Part shown: positions 39,784 through 53,775 of the stretch, in pieces
How positions within the stretch are numbered: the first letter of the stretch is position 1
How the letters are laid out: each line of letters starts with the position of its first letter
Assembly (NCBI RefSeq): GCF_025602895.1
Contig: NW_026516204.1
Span: 124,001-188,000 of the forward strand
From: Polychytrium aggregatum
Lineage: Eukaryota; Chytridiomycota; Chytridiomycetes; Polychytriales
DNA length: 64,000 bases
Reading direction: 5' to 3'
Position numbers and translations under genes: made by a program
The notes under the pieces: generated by a model
Databases searched by the model: none
What the model was told of the DNA's origin: nothing
Seen by the model: the letters and a program-made list of their open reading frames with translations, nothing else

Positions 39784-41346
39784 TCACGTATGGATGGCCC
39801 GTTGCCGCTTGATCCGACCAAAGACCACGCTCTCTGCCTCCTCCAACGACATGTTGGCGAACCGGGTCCGGCTCTTGGATGGATCCACAGCCAAGGGCTC
39901 GGGCCGGGCCGTCGGCCTGTTATCTGGCGATACAGTTGCTGACGCCGAGGTGCTGTGCTGTGCAGCAGCAGCAGCCTTGGCAGGATCAGAGAGCAGGGCA
40001 TGCCGAGTTTGGTAGTGCTTGTATGCGGCCTGCAGCCGACGCACCGAGGCCGGGGTCTCAGACCCGTCGAACCACTGCAGCTTGAAGTTCCCCAAGATAG
40101 TCTGTTCGCTGCCGTAGTCGTCCATGGCCATCATCTGCTTTGCCGCAACCACAAGTGCACGGCAGGATGGGATAGGCTTGGTTAGGCTTGGCTAGGCTTG
40201 GTTCGGCGAATGGACGACGATGCCGACAGTGTCGATCGACAGGACTCGCGATCCCGGCGAGGCATCAGGGGACAGGGATTGGCGAGGGTGGAAGGACGAC
40301 CTGCATATCAGTGCGACGCTCACCGCATATTCGATCGACTGAAAGGCAACGATCGAATTGCCCTCTTTGAAGATGAGTGCCTGGATGTCGCCGTACTTTT
40401 CAAAGAGCTCCTCAATGTCGGCCTGAACCAGCAGGTACTTTTTCTTGTCCCATTTTACGCGGATGGACGAGTCGAATTCCTCGGCCGAGTCTACGAAATG
40501 ACAGCATCAGCGCCAAGATGGCAGCATCGGCACCGGCGGTCAGGAACGGTATGCTTGGCGATCTTTCCTTGGGCACCGAGAGGCGCTCCACTTCCCATCA
40601 GGTCGTTCGTTCTTCCCTCCCCTCCTCCTTTCCTGGCAAATTCTCGTCGGTCCCCGCCGGCTATCTGACAAGCCCGCAAATAAACTCACCGACGGCAGAT
40701 TGAATGTTTGTCTGCAGCTCCTTGACCAAGATTGCCTCCTGCATTTGTTTGAACAGGAGCTGCTGCTCTTGTTCATGTTGCTTGCGCTGTCGCTCTCCCT
40801 CTTCCCTCAGTCGCTCGATCTGGAGACCGGTGGCAGACGAAAGTCGCATCGGAAATGCCCAGTCAGTAAGGATCGTGCTCGGAGACGCCTTCGCTCGGGC
40901 ATACGATATAGGTGGTGGTGGTTTGGCACATGGATCTGCCGATCAGATCTTGTTGGCAACAGGGTAAAGACTGAACGCACCTGCTCTCGCTGTCGGAGCT
41001 GCTCCATCTGCGCCTCGTTTCGATGCTGGCGCGCCTGCTTCTCGCGGTCAAAGAGATCCTGGCGGGTCTTGCGCCGGGTCTCGTCCATCATCTTGAGCTT
41101 CTCCAGCTTGGCGAGCCGAGCCTTGTGTTGTTCATCATAGGTCCGGCGCTTCTGCGGGTCCGTGAGGGTATCGTATGCTTTGGAGAGCAGCAGGAACCGT
41201 GCGGCGGCATCGGTGTCGTCGGGCGAGACCTTATCGGGGTGGCAGGTGAGGGCCAGCCGCCGATACGCCTTGGCGATGGCCTTGGAGTCGGTCGAGGGAT
41301 CGATGCCCAAGATGGCATAGTAGTCGTGGATCTCGTCAGTCTCCAT
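39784..41346 (-). CDS. DNAJC17: DNAJC17/Cwc23-type J-domain and RRM protein
   Basis: Exons 41346-40981, 40819-40690, 40490-40324 and 40134 (or 40137) to 39784 give about 337 aa. An N-terminal J domain (DYYAILGIDPSTDSKAI, with HPD in LTCHPDKVSP) is followed by a long charged coiled coil (about 70-165) and an RRM-like domain (SSIRVKWDKKKYLLVQ, DIEELFEKYGDIQALIF, NSIVAFQSIEYA). This order is that of DNAJC17 and yeast Cwc23, nuclear co-chaperones of the spliceosome that act in disassembly with Prp43. The C-terminal tail ends in the typical short Arg-rich helix (AESVVFGRIKRQR). The third intron contains an AGGCTTGGTT repeat (40170-40205). The acceptor of the last exon is ambiguous by three bases. 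Confidence 0.88.
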
Positions 41347-42570
41347 GCGGAAGGTCTGGTGTGTTTGGGGTGCGTGCGTGCGTGTGTGTGTGTAGAGTGA
41401 GATGGCGAGCTATGTCTCTGTCGTCCCGGCGGCGTCGCAGATTGTCTGTCGTTGATGGGGTTGATGAAGTCGATGCGGTTGATTTGCGAATATCGGTGAA
41501 GTGGCAGAGGCGATCGGTCAGCGATTCGATCCAGCGTGCCCGCACTCGACCCGCACTCGACCCGCACGTGGACAAGCAAGCCGCGCCACAGCACACGTGG
41601 CCGTCAAGCCACACACGGAAATAGACCATGCGCAGCACATGTGCGACCGCAGAGGCGCAGCATCACAATCCTTTTTTTTTTTGTTGTTGTCTCCCCTCGC
41701 CCTCGCCCCCCATATAAGGCGACCCGCTCCGCTGCTCCTCCGCCCCCCCCATCGATTCCTCTCTCTCTCGTCGAGACCGGAGACACTTGCCTGCCTGCCT
41801 GCTTTGCTCGCACACCCGTATCGCTGCCGGAAAGCCGTTCTGGTGCTTTGGAGCATATCACTCTCTCTCTTGCCTATCCCGTCGCTCGATCCTCGAGAAC
41901 CCGACAGGCATCTGATCCGCTGGCAGTCTCCGTCTCTCTCCCCAACGAGTACCGGAGTCGCTCTTCTTGGGTTATAATTGCGTTTGCAGTTACAACTACT
42001 CTCTGAATCGCCGTCGTCTCGGTGATTTGCAATTGCTGTCCGGTACCCAACCCGAGCCTGGTCTGGTGCTTTTTACTTTGCCTGATCTTGTCTGCTGGTT
42101 CTTTTTCGTCGCCGAAAAAGCAACCTTCGCACAGTCAGAGAAGCAACCCAATAGTCGCGCTGCGCTTGTAGTCTCTTCATTTTTTCTGTCCTGACTGGCA
42201 TCTGTTGCTGCCTCTTGCGATAGTTTCTCTTGGACAATCTCAGTCTAAAGAAACAATTCTCTCGTGGCCAAAGCAGAGTCATCGACTGAAGAAAGAGTCT
42301 CTACTTCTCAAGCGGTGCATTGGTTGCTCCGTTGCAAACGTAAGGCAAAGCAATTTGCGAGTGTTGTACTCTTATACCATACCCAGAAAGAATAAAAAAG
42401 CGTCTTCCGAACCCACTCTTCCTCGCTCGCCCGCCCCTCACGGTCAAGTCAGTGCACACCCACACGCACCCCTGTCCCTGCTGACTCCGCACCCACATCG
42501 GTCCAACGATCATCGTTCGGTCCTCGTTGCCAAGTAAATCCTTCCACCCCCTGCAAATTACCCATCAAGA
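41347..42570. other. Divergent region and long leader of the DBP2-like gene
   Basis: It is pyrimidine-rich and contains a poly-T run at 41672-41681 and a TATAA at 41713. The distance from that TATA to the DEAD-box start codon is about 855 bases, so the transcript may have a long 5' UTR or a non-coding first exon. I cannot support an extra gene. Confidence 0.5.
41712..41718 (+). promoter_or_regulatory. Possible TATA element of the DBP2-like gene
   Basis: CATATAAGG in a C-rich context lies far upstream of the coding start. It would imply a leader of more than 800 bases. Confidence 0.3.
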
Positions 42571-44471
<1,901 letters not shown>

Positions 44472-44903
44472 TTCAAGATCCCAAAGCGGGGGACCACTGA
44501 GATCGCCTCCGAACCAGTATTATTTCTATCACGACATGCGGCTGCGAGTCTGGCCCCTTCCATCCTGCTCTCCTTCTTCGTAGCGCCTGTTTGCAGCCCG
44601 CGAGGCTGCCCTTGCATTTGTATCCCTCTCTTTCTATCTCCATTCGCATAGAACAGTTGCGCCGCGCGTGTTCCCTCTGCATATCCAACCGATACGTCCA
44701 TCTCGCATTGAAAAAGCGAAGCGGCTGTCCTGTTTGTTGCCGCCTCAGCGCCGCGGCGCACTGCCCAATACAGCCCCCTATCTATCAAGCAATCCATGTG
44801 GCCCATGCGTGAAAGTAGAAAGTGCCGGTCTGATTGTGATCCTGCTCTCGCCGATACCGCAATGAGTGGCGGGGTCGCTGGCGCAGAGTCCGTACTGCGA
44901 CGA
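44472..44903. other. Convergent 3' intergenic region
   Basis: It holds the 3' flanks of the helicase and CHID1-like genes. No gene or repeat is seen. Confidence 0.5.
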
Positions 44904-46784
44904 TCAGAGCAAGTCGTACTGTGGTGGAAATGGAATCAGAGCCTGTCCACCACACCATTTCCGCCACACCTGCCAAACCCGCAATGCGAGCTGCGACGAG
45001 ACGCTTACAAAGTAGTCCAGGCCCTGACCAACTTCCCAGAACGACAGGCCGGTGCCATACTCCTCAGCAAGGGCAATGCGATCGTGGATGGACTGGCGGG
45101 AATGAGATTGAGTGGCATGCCCGGTATCCCCGGCAGCGGAGAAGGATGCCGTTGGTAAGACCGCTTTGCTTCGACCATGGACGAATAGTCGCCATATGCG
45201 CTCGGGCAGCGGGCCGCATTGCTCTCCTACCTTCAAAGTTGGGTACCAGACCATGTGCGTGCCCTTTTGGTCGTGGTAGTTGAAGTAATGCTCGGCGTCA
45301 TCCTCGCTCCAGACAATGGATGGATTGTGCTTCTCGAGAAGCTCGAGATACTGGGATGCTGGAAATCCAAACCATCCGAAGCAACGGCTGAGTTCCCGAT
45401 TGCTGGGGGAAAGTATACTCTCTGGGCCCCTCGGCGGGATAATGAGGCAGCGGCATATGCTCCTTACCGATCACGGCCTCGCCTTCAGACGAGGTGTAGT
45501 CCGAGCCGTACATGTTCAATCCAACGAGCAGCTTGTGTCGGTCGTCACCATCGGGACATAGATATCGGATGTTTGCCTGGACCCATTCGATGGGCGAGTT
45601 CGGGCCAGGTCCCATGCGATTGCCGTAGTCGTAGGTCATCAGCGAGAAGCCATCCACGGCATCGACGAGATCGCTGTAATCGTCGTTGCTGAAGCCAACA
45701 TGGGCGTCATCCGGGAAATACGGGGGGATGACCAAGATTAAGGACTTTGACGATTCGTGCAAGCGGTCGGCCAGGTGACGGATGATCCCCTTGAAGTATC
45801 GGGCGACACCGCCCATCTCCAGGACAAGTCCATCGTAGTCCTTGTCACTGCGCCGTGCCAGATCGGCATTTCCAAATCGTGTCAGCAGTCTTGCAGGGCT
45901 GCAGTGTCAGAGCAACATGGCTGGGTGCCATCCGTCAAGATGGGCAACTCACAGAGCACTTACAGAGCCTCTTCGACCATCAGATTCACGACCCGCTGCG
46001 CTGCATCGGCGTCGTTCAGGATGTGGATAAACTCATCGCGAGTCCACTCGCTGAACTGCACTCGAGGAACTATCTTGGCTGCTGATCCCGCGTTCTCGAT
46101 TGGATCAAAGAACCGCACTTCGTCGATCCAGCCCTTGTCGTAGTCGTGGCCGCCTTCAAGAACATACTGATGGTTGGGTCTGCGATGGCACCACTGGCTT
46201 CAGCGACGGTAGAGCAGCACCCAAGACCTATTTGCACTCACTGGCGACCCGCTTGGTCTCGGCGGCACCGAGCAGCGGAGCATGGTATGCTGCGTTACCT
46301 GGGCTTAAGATAGTACCAGACAGGGCTGACGTGGGTGAACTTGCCTCTGAATATCTTGACGACGTCGTATCCTAGACCACCGATGTGTATGATACCGTTG
46401 GGAGAAGCAGGTTGGCATCATCAGCCACTGCAGCCCGGCACAGAGATTGGACCCATCCTGCAAACCACAGGTCCAGCCAACAGACACTGCGTCAGAGGAT
46501 AGCCCACCATGGTTGTTCCACGGAGTCACATAGGCCAGCGTCATCTCGGAAAACTTCTTGAAGTGGCTCTCCGGGCCATGATGCTTGTGCTGGGACAGGA
46601 TGGAGTTGGCCGAGACGTCTTCGGCAACGAGGCTGCGGTCGTGAACCGACAGCGAGAAGACCGAGTCAAGAATGGATGCCTCGCCTTCGTGGAGCTCGTC
46701 CTCCACGACCAACGATCCAAGGACGCATGAGAAAAACAAGAGAAGCCAGGTGGCTCTGAGGAGACTGCGGACTCTGCCGGGCAT
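44904..46784 (-). CDS. CHID1: CHID1-like GH18 chitinase-domain protein, secreted or lysosomal
   Basis: Seven exons join in phase to 407 aa: 46784-46508, 46371-46299, 46179-45964, 45898-45468, 45358-45231, 45092-45009, 44918-44904. The last exon is only 15 bases (YDLL and stop). The start encodes a signal peptide (LLRATWLLLFFSCVLGSL). The GH18 barrel has CHID1 landmarks: LAYVTPWNNHG, GKFTHVSPVWYYLK, GHDYDKGWIDEVR, VPRVQFSEWT, GFSLMTYDYGN, LLVGLNMYGSDY, and the end SFWEVGQGLDYF. At the strand-4 position where active chitinases have DxxDxDxE this chain has YDGLVLEMGG, so the catalytic Glu is absent, as in animal CHID1, which binds saccharides rather than cleaving chitin. It should enter the secretory pathway. 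It is head-to-head with the adenylating enzyme gene (429 bp apart). Confidence 0.9.
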
Positions 46785-47213
46785 TTTCGCCAAAGCGGAA
46801 GGGCGCGGGTGAGCGAAACGGAGGATCGGCGAGATCGAGAGCAAGCCCAAGAACGCGGGCGGTCTTGGCGCCACCGACCGCAAAATGCGTGAACAGCACA
46901 TAGACCCGGGCGATGCGATGTTGCCGAGCCTTCGACTGCTCACGGCTTCGTCCAAACGAGCCGACGTCGACACAGCCGGATGCCTTCCATCTGGGCTCGC
47001 TGGCATGCATGTCTGGGCAGACCATGGAATCGGCGCGGCTTGTTGGCCACCCGATTCGAACCAGACACGACATTCCCCACAACAACGGCGCCTTCAGTTT
47101 TCGCCCCTTTGCCCCTTTGCCCCTCGCCCCTTGGCTCCTTGCCATCTGCCTGTCCCTGTTCCTCGCCGACAGCATCCCGCTGCCGTTGTCTCCCCTGCCG
47201 ACTTGGCTCCGAC
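46785..47213. other. Shared divergent promoter region
   Basis: 429 bases separate the start codons of the CHID1-like and A-T-R enzyme genes. A CCCCTTTG repeat occurs at about 47101-47130. I find no clear TATA. Confidence 0.45.
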
Positions 47214-50200
47214 ATGGTCGTCAGCACCCACGACTCGGACGACATGCTCGGCATCGAGGTCCAGCCTATCGAGTCGATGGAGGAGGATGCCGAGATGGTC
47301 GAGGTGTCCGCAGTCGAGCCCGAACCTGTTCAGCCCGAACCAGCTCTGCCCGCCGACCCCTTCGACCCTTGGGTCCATCCGGTCGAAGCCTTCATCCGGA
47401 TGGCCCGCGACGAGCCCGATGCCCTCTGCATCAACACCTACGAGAGCGGCGAGTCTGTGCGCTACTCATACCGCGATGTGTGGAAACATGCATACTCAAT
47501 CGCCCAGGCTCTCAAGGCGCTTCCTGGCTGGAACGACGACGGCCACGATGCCGTCGGCACCTTCTGCGAAGGCGAGGCGCACTGGGTGTTCTTCTCGCTC
47601 GCCGTGTGGATGCTGGGCAAGTGAGTATCGGCCCAGATGCTGTGATTCGATCTGTCTGTTGCATGGTCCTGGCTGTGGATGTCGCTGCCACCAGTCCAGG
47701 GTCAGAAGGATTGGCTGTGGAATGTGCTGTGAGTGAGTCTCCCTCCAGGGATGACAGGCAACAGCCGCAGTTGACTCACCCACGTATCCACCGACAGGAA
47801 AACCCTCAACTTTGGTCTCAACTGGCCATCGGCTGTCCGCAAGGCCATCTGTGCGAGGTATAGCATCAGCAGCGATGAGTCAAGGAGGCAGTCCGATTGT
47901 GGATGGAGTCGACAGAGTGGGAGACTGACCCACGATCGACAAAGCCGGGACTGACGCACTCTCGATCACCATGGCACCCAACAGACACTCGGTCAAGTAC
48001 ATCCTTCACCACTACACCAAGCCTGGAAGGACGGAAGGAGTGACGTTGGTGGACGGTGGCACTTTCCCGATACACAGCGAGGTCCCTGCTCCATCGCTCG
48101 AACTCTGCGAGCCACTCGATGATATCGTGGCAATCCAGTGTACCTCGGGAACAACTGGTACGTGGAATAGTCGGGAAGAACGGCAGAGCATGATGTCGGA
48201 TGGTGGACAGCTTGGGGCGTAACATGAAACAAGAGGCTGTGCTGACGATGCATGTGCAATCCATAACTCTGCTTCCTGCATCCCGTCGCTCATACAGGCA
48301 TCCCCAAATCGTGAGTTATCCTGTGGATTCTATCCTGTGTCGCACCTGATGCTTTCTCACATTCCCAAAGTGATCACATCACCACTCGTTGACTGAATCC
48401 ATTTGTGTTTGATGTTGATGGTTGCAGTTTCAAGTTTGCACACACCGGAGCCACCACTGGTCGAGTCGCTCTCAGAATGCTGAAGAGTAGCGTCGGGCTT
48501 TTGCAGGTGAGAATACAGCACTCAGAACATTACATTGTTGAATATCCATGATTGGAAATACTGACGTTCGGGGATCTTAGGCTCCATCGTTTGCGGCAAC
48601 ATTGAGCATAGTTCTAGGTGCTCTAAATCTGGGTGGATCTCTGTGGATTCCTGGGCCCACAATCAATGCCGTTCATAAGGCAAAGGGGATTACAGAATCA
48701 CTTAATGATGGAGTCAACTATGTATTTATGGTAGGAGAACGGCCAGTGGGCTTGCCGAAACTCAGGTTGCGCAATCGTTAATGACAGCCATCTCCCCACA
48801 GGCCCCATCACTGATGAAGATGGTCTTCAACACTGCCAAATCCCGGAACCCGAACGCCAAATGGATGGAAGCGAAGCGTGTTGCATTAGGCTCCGAAATT
48901 GTTCCAATGAGTGTCCTTCACCGCACAAGGATATACTTTCCAAATGCACATCTTATATCTGGATATGGATCGAGTGAGGTACCGTTTTTACTTGTCTCAT
49001 TGTATCATCACTCAGTTGGGCGATCACTTAACATAATCATTTATCAGACTGGAGCTGTTGGATCACTTTCATATGTGCATATTCCGGCCAACATCCCCAT
49101 CCCAGAGAAGTTGGTCTACAAGCTGGCCAAGCCTGGGGTGCGCTGCCTCTTGTTTGACGAGGAGGGCAATATCGTTGATCAAAATGTCTCCAAGAGTGGA
49201 ATACTGGTCTTTGCCGTCGATCCTGACCATCCTGTCCGCAACCACCCCGACTTTGTCAACGCCGATCCCAACGACAGACTGGCCTCCTTTGGCTTCCTCA
49301 GCGACGGTTCGCCCCGAGTCTGCACCATGGACTGGGTCGAGATGGTCAGCGAGAACGAGTTTACGGTCGTTGGAAGGTGAGTGCGATATCCCTGTGTCCA
49401 CCGAGTGGTCTGTGCCCTCCTTCCACTGGTCCTCCACCAATCCATCCCATACTCTTCATTCTCACACCTCACACCTCACACACCCAGATTCGACCAGAAG
49501 ATCAAGGTCAACGGCGTCTATGTCGACCTGAACCATCTCGAGGCCCTGGTCGTCCAGCACCTGAGCCACACCATCGCCGACTGTGCGTTTGTCCAGACCT
49601 CCGAGAAGAAGATCGTGATGCTGTATGTTCTCCAGGCCCGCCCCACGACCCGCACCGAGCCCAGCGACATCATCCGGATGACCCAGGATCTGCTTGCACT
49701 CGTCAACGTCTCCAAGGTGCCGATCCACAACTGCTTCCAGCTCGACGAGATCCCCATGATCGAGAATGGCAAGCGCGACCTCAAGAAGATCAAGTGGATC
49801 GCCGAGAACAACGATCTGCACCAAGGATCCGTTGTGTATCCCCGTCTCGCCCCCAGCGAGGCCCCGCTGTTTTGCATCGCGGCTGCAATCTCCAGCCTCG
49901 GCAGCCAGCTCCTCGGGATTCCCTCTCTCGACGGCCGCAACTACAGCATCAGCGGGGCTGGGTTTGACTCGCTGAGTGTCGGCCGCCTAGCCCTCGCAAT
50001 CAAGGAAGAGTACGATGTCGAGATCTCGCCGATGATGCTGCTCTCGAACGGCCTGACGCCCCTCGATGTCGCCCAGCTGGTGATTGATCTCCAAGGCAAC
50101 CACCCGCTGATGCCGCCGACAGTCGACCTCGACCAGGAGGCCGCCCGGCTCGACGATGCGAGTGTGACGGCCGAGGGTCTCCCTCCACTTGTCTTTCCCG

Positions 50201-50907
50201 AGTCGCCTCGCGGCATCGTCCTGACGGGGGCCACTGGCTTCCTCGGATCGTTCCTGCTGTACGAGCTGGCTGCCAAGTACCCTGCTGCCAGGATCTACTG
50301 TCTGGTCCGAGCCGCGAGCGACCAGGCTGCCATCGACCGCATCTTTGAGACAGCCAGGAAGCTGATCCTCAACCCGCAGCAGACGCACTACCTCGTGAAC
50401 AATGTCAAGCCGCGACTCGTTGGTGTCTGCGGCGATCTGTCGCTCGACCAGTGGGGACTGACCAACAAGCGATGGAAGAAGATCAGCAAGGAGACCGACA
50501 TGGTTGTGCACTGCGGCGCCGAGGTGCACTGGCTCGACGACTATGAGGCGCTCAAGGGGCCGAATGTCCTGGGCACGGCGACGGCCCTGCGGCTGGCCAC
50601 GACCCACCACCTGAAGCCGCTGCACTTCATCTCGGCGGTCGGGGCGATTCCCATGGCACGGGGTGCAAGGACGCCGCTCGAGGAGAGAGTGTATTCCAAC
50701 TGGAACGTCTCTGGCGGGTATGCACAGACCAAGTGGGTCTCTGAGCAGCTGATCAACAAGGCACGATCGAGGGGAGTGCCTGCAACCATCATCCGACCAT
50801 CGCTGATTGCAAGCGACAGTGTCTATGGAAGTGACTCGCTGGATGTGATATGGCAATGTGGTGTGGTGGTGTGGTGGTGGTGGTGGAGGTGCAGCAGTTC
50901 ATCTCAG

Positions 50908-50940
<33 letters not shown>

Positions 50941-51610
50941 TCAGTGTGCCACTCAGACGACTACATCTGGCAGTACATCAAGGGGTGCATCCGCATCGGA
51001 ATCGCTCCCTCCAATGCCACCCCCGTGACCATCACCATGAATCCAGTCGACCATGTCGCCAAGGTGGTCGCTGCAATCGCTGCCTCCGAGGTGGCCCTGC
51101 CCAAGTTTGTGTTCCACATCAGCGACCCAGAGTGCAGGTGAGATGAGCGAGCCGAGTGGCAAGCAGACAGGGAGAGCAGCAGGATGAGTGCCATTCCTCG
51201 GCAGTCACTCACTCACCCACACCACCATCCCACACATCCTGTCCCTCGGCCCACCTCGCAGCGTCGTCACCGAGACCAAACTGTTCGAGATCGTCAATGC
51301 CTATGGCTGGCCCGTCATGTTCGAGACCCGCGAGCGATTCAAGGCCCTGCTTTACCGACCGTCGCTGCCCAACGGCTCGTCGATGCTGACGCTCATGCAT
51401 CTGATCCTGAGCATGTCCTTCCTGGTCGACAACACCAACACCCGGTCGATCTATCCGGCCCTCGGTTCCCAGGCCGGGAGGATCGCCGGGCGAGGGCTGT
51501 TGTACTTGACCCACATCGGGTATCTGCCACCTCCTCCGAACCCTCCGTCGCCGCTGAGACCCGAGGAGCACCCGCGGCCCAACATCTTCCGTCCCGACAC
51601 CCACAACTAG
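47214..51610 (+). CDS. NRPS-like adenylation/carrier/reductase (A-T-R) enzyme
   Basis: Eleven exons: 47214-47620, 47798-47857, 47985-48157, 48298-48310 (13 bases), 48428-48506, 48581-48730, 48802-48978, 49048-49376, 49488 to about 50857, 50957-51137, 51262-51610; about 1,095 aa in phase. An acidic N-terminus precedes an AMP-binding domain (CTSGTTGIPKS, broken across introns; ISGYGSSE; QKIKVNGVYVDL). A carrier domain has the phosphopantetheine serine in GAGFDSLSV. A thioester reductase domain follows with the NAD(P) loop LTGATGFLGS and the catalytic Tyr-Lys in GGYAQTKWVSE. It should activate a carboxylic acid, hold it as a thioester and release it as aldehyde or alcohol, as carboxylic acid reductases and Lys2-like enzymes do. 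There is no condensation domain. Substrate unknown. A related gene starts at 63801. The donor of exon 9 is uncertain because it abuts GGT- and CTCACT-type repeats. Confidence 0.88.
50858..50945. repeat. GGT-rich and CTCACT microsatellites in an intron
   Basis: A GGTGTGGTGG-type tract is followed by five CTCACT-type units; both lie in intron 9 of the A-T-R enzyme gene and read as Trp and Thr-Leu runs if mistaken for exon. Confidence 0.8.
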
Positions 51611-52638
51611 CTCGGTGGTGGAGGTCACTGCATGTTTGGCAGTGCCATTCATGGTGCATCCCATGCACAGCCATGGCCCTCCACTTGCACGGTGCTTCAC
51701 ATCTCCCTGACACACATTCCTGATCTATCGCTTCGGAGTCAGTGCACGACATCCAGTGCTTGCCGATGTGTCCCACTCTCACCCCGTCCACATACCCCGA
51801 TGTCGCCCCAGTCACCCTGTCGGCAATTGACTGTCTGTCTTGGTCAATATCACAACCATCTTGGATTCTCCATGCGACTCCTCCGTCTGGTGCGAGTACT
51901 TGTGGACAGCGACAGGACTGCTCATGCAACAGAGTGATCGAATTGGAGTGTAGATCACCTGAACTTGATAGTCGCTCTGGGCTGGCACGCTCTGGATGTG
52001 GAGTCACTCGAGACGACTGAAATCCCGCAGATTGTCCGCCAGCGAAGTCATGCGATGCAGGAAGGACTGGATGCCGACAGCGCAATCCACCACCATCTTC
52101 ATCACCATCCACTACACACCACACACCACACACCACACACCACACACCACACACCACACACCACACACCACACACCACACACCACACACCACACACCACA
52201 CACCACACACCACACACCACACACCACACACATCTCAATGTTGGATCAATCGTGTTCAGTGTCTGGCAGTCCAACAAGACTCGGCCGCAGAACGGAAGGG
52301 CAACGAGACGACACTGAACGGTCCGTGCTCACGATCCTGCAAGTGTCGACCATGTATACGCCATCAATATATTCTGTTCTGCCTGGCGAACGCTGTAAGC
52401 CACTCAAATATGTGCGACATTTTCTGGAACAACTCTGGTGGTCAAAGCATCTCTTTAATGAGCTGTATATCTCTATAGGAATCCCAAGATGTGGAAAGAT
52501 GAGCAGAAGATCGATGAATTCGCACGCACACGCACACACAAGATAGAATCGCGCTCTGTTTGTTCACGAAATGCCCAACCCGCCTCCAGGATGACTGCAA
52601 CGCGATGGGAATCGGAGCGCTTATACGCTGTCGATTGA
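51611..52638. other. Convergent intergenic region with a heptamer microsatellite
   Basis: About 1 kb between two facing gene ends. Apart from the ACACCAC array listed separately I see no gene or RNA. Confidence 0.55.
52112..52230. repeat. ACACCAC heptamer array (about 17 units)
   Basis: A nearly perfect 7-base tandem repeat of about 119 bases. It stays open in several frames as His-Thr-Pro strings but is not coding. Confidence 0.95.
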
Positions 52639-53775
52639 TCAGGAATCAGCTTCGAGAATTGAAGGCGGGATGTCAACGTTGTCGACGCGCACTTCCATGT
52701 CGTTCTGCATGAGGTGCGACTCGTCGTCGGGCGGCAGGCCCAGGCTCGCACGCTCGAGCAGCTCGAAGAGCACGCTGAAAAAGACCACCGACCGGTCGCG
52801 GGTGCGGGCCGTGAAGCGCAGCGGCTGCCCGTCCCAGTATTTGAATGCATTGAGCGAGAAGCCCGGTAGCTTGAGGCTCACCGTGTTGAAGTCAAAGTAG
52901 GCATCGTAAAAGTCCATGCAGTAGACCCGGTCAGTCTTGAGGGTGACGCCCTTCCGTTTGCTCTCGTCCGAAAAGTACTTTTTGCGTTTGTCATAGGACG
53001 ACAAGGCGCCCGAGGCGGTGCTTGTGTCGAGCAGCAGCGCAGTCTCCTCCGGGACCATGCGGTCATGGAACGACCACTGCCCGATGTCTTCTGAAGGCTT
53101 GCGGCTCTCGCTTGCATAGTACACGTCCTTTTTGTTTCCGGCCGACGGGGACCTTCTGTGTGCTGCCCCAGGTTGAGAAACCAAAGTGCTGGCGAGCGCC
53201 GAAGTGAGGGCTGGAATCGAGTCTGTCGATGGCGCTGCAGACGTGGCGCTCTTGGATTTGCTCAGCTTGTCGTTGCTGTTGGCTGCACGGCCGTTTGCCA
53301 GCATCTCGTGGCTGGGCAAGTAGATGGCGAGTGCGTTCATGGCTGTGATCAGAGGTGAGGCGATCCAGGGCTTGTCGCAGTACAGATCAGCCCCAAGCGA
53401 TGGATCCAGCCACTTGGCAATCTTAATGCCGATGCTGGCGCCCGTGGGCACTCGGCACTTGGAGTCCACGTCCAAGCTGAAGACCACGTCGTCGCCACTC
53501 CATTCCTTTTTCCATCGCCCCTGGACCATGATCGAATATCTTCGATTCCGGCCCTTGAAGTAGTTACTGGCAGGGTTTGGTATCAGGCCGGCATCGGACG
53601 GTGTTACGCCCGCAAAATTGAGGACGCGGACGACGACGTATCCAACAAAGTGCTCCGAATCGATCAGGATAGGGCTCAGCTCGTCGTTGGGGTTGACAAT
53701 CAGCATCGTCGTGGGGTCGACGGAGGCGCCGGCCTTGATGCGCAAGATATAGTCGGCAGCGGTCTTTGTGGCCAT
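52639..53775 (-). CDS. DUF1769-family fungal protein
   Basis: A single exon of 378 aa from the ATG at 53775; the frame is open to another ATG at 53850 (25 more residues), but MATKTAADYILRIKAG fits the family start better and the upstream residues look like leader. DUF1769 features are clear: YSIMVQGRWKKEWSGDDVVF, VPTGASIGIKIAKWLDPSLG, KPWIASPLITAMN in the first half and YCMDFYDAYFDFNTVSLKLP with KYWDGQPLRF in the second, joined by a Ser-rich variable linker. The family is found across fungi and some other eukaryotes, is about this size, and has no established biochemical role; the two conserved blocks look like a beta-rich lipid- or membrane-binding fold, which is only a guess. No signal peptide or membrane segment is present. 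Confidence 0.88.
   Translation of the reverse strand: MATKTAADYILRIKAGASVDPTTMLIVNPNDELSPILIDSEHFVGYVVVRVLNFAGVTPSDAGLIPNPASNYFKGRNRRYSIMVQGRWKKEWSGDDVVFSLDVDSKCRVPTGASIGIKIAKWLDPSLGADLYCDKPWIASPLITAMNALAIYLPSHEMLANGRAANSNDKLSKSKSATSAAPSTDSIPALTSALASTLVSQPGAAHRRSPSAGNKKDVYYASESRKPSEDIGQWSFHDRMVPEETALLLDTSTASGALSSYDKRKKYFSDESKRKGVTLKTDRVYCMDFYDAYFDFNTVSLKLPGFSLNAFKYWDGQPLRFTARTRDRSVVFFSVLFELLERASLGLPPDDESHLMQNDMEVRVDNVDIPPSILEADS

Noticed and set aside
52112-52230. Repeat array considered as CRISPR
   Set aside because: Units are contiguous 7-mers without spacers, and the genome is eukaryotic.
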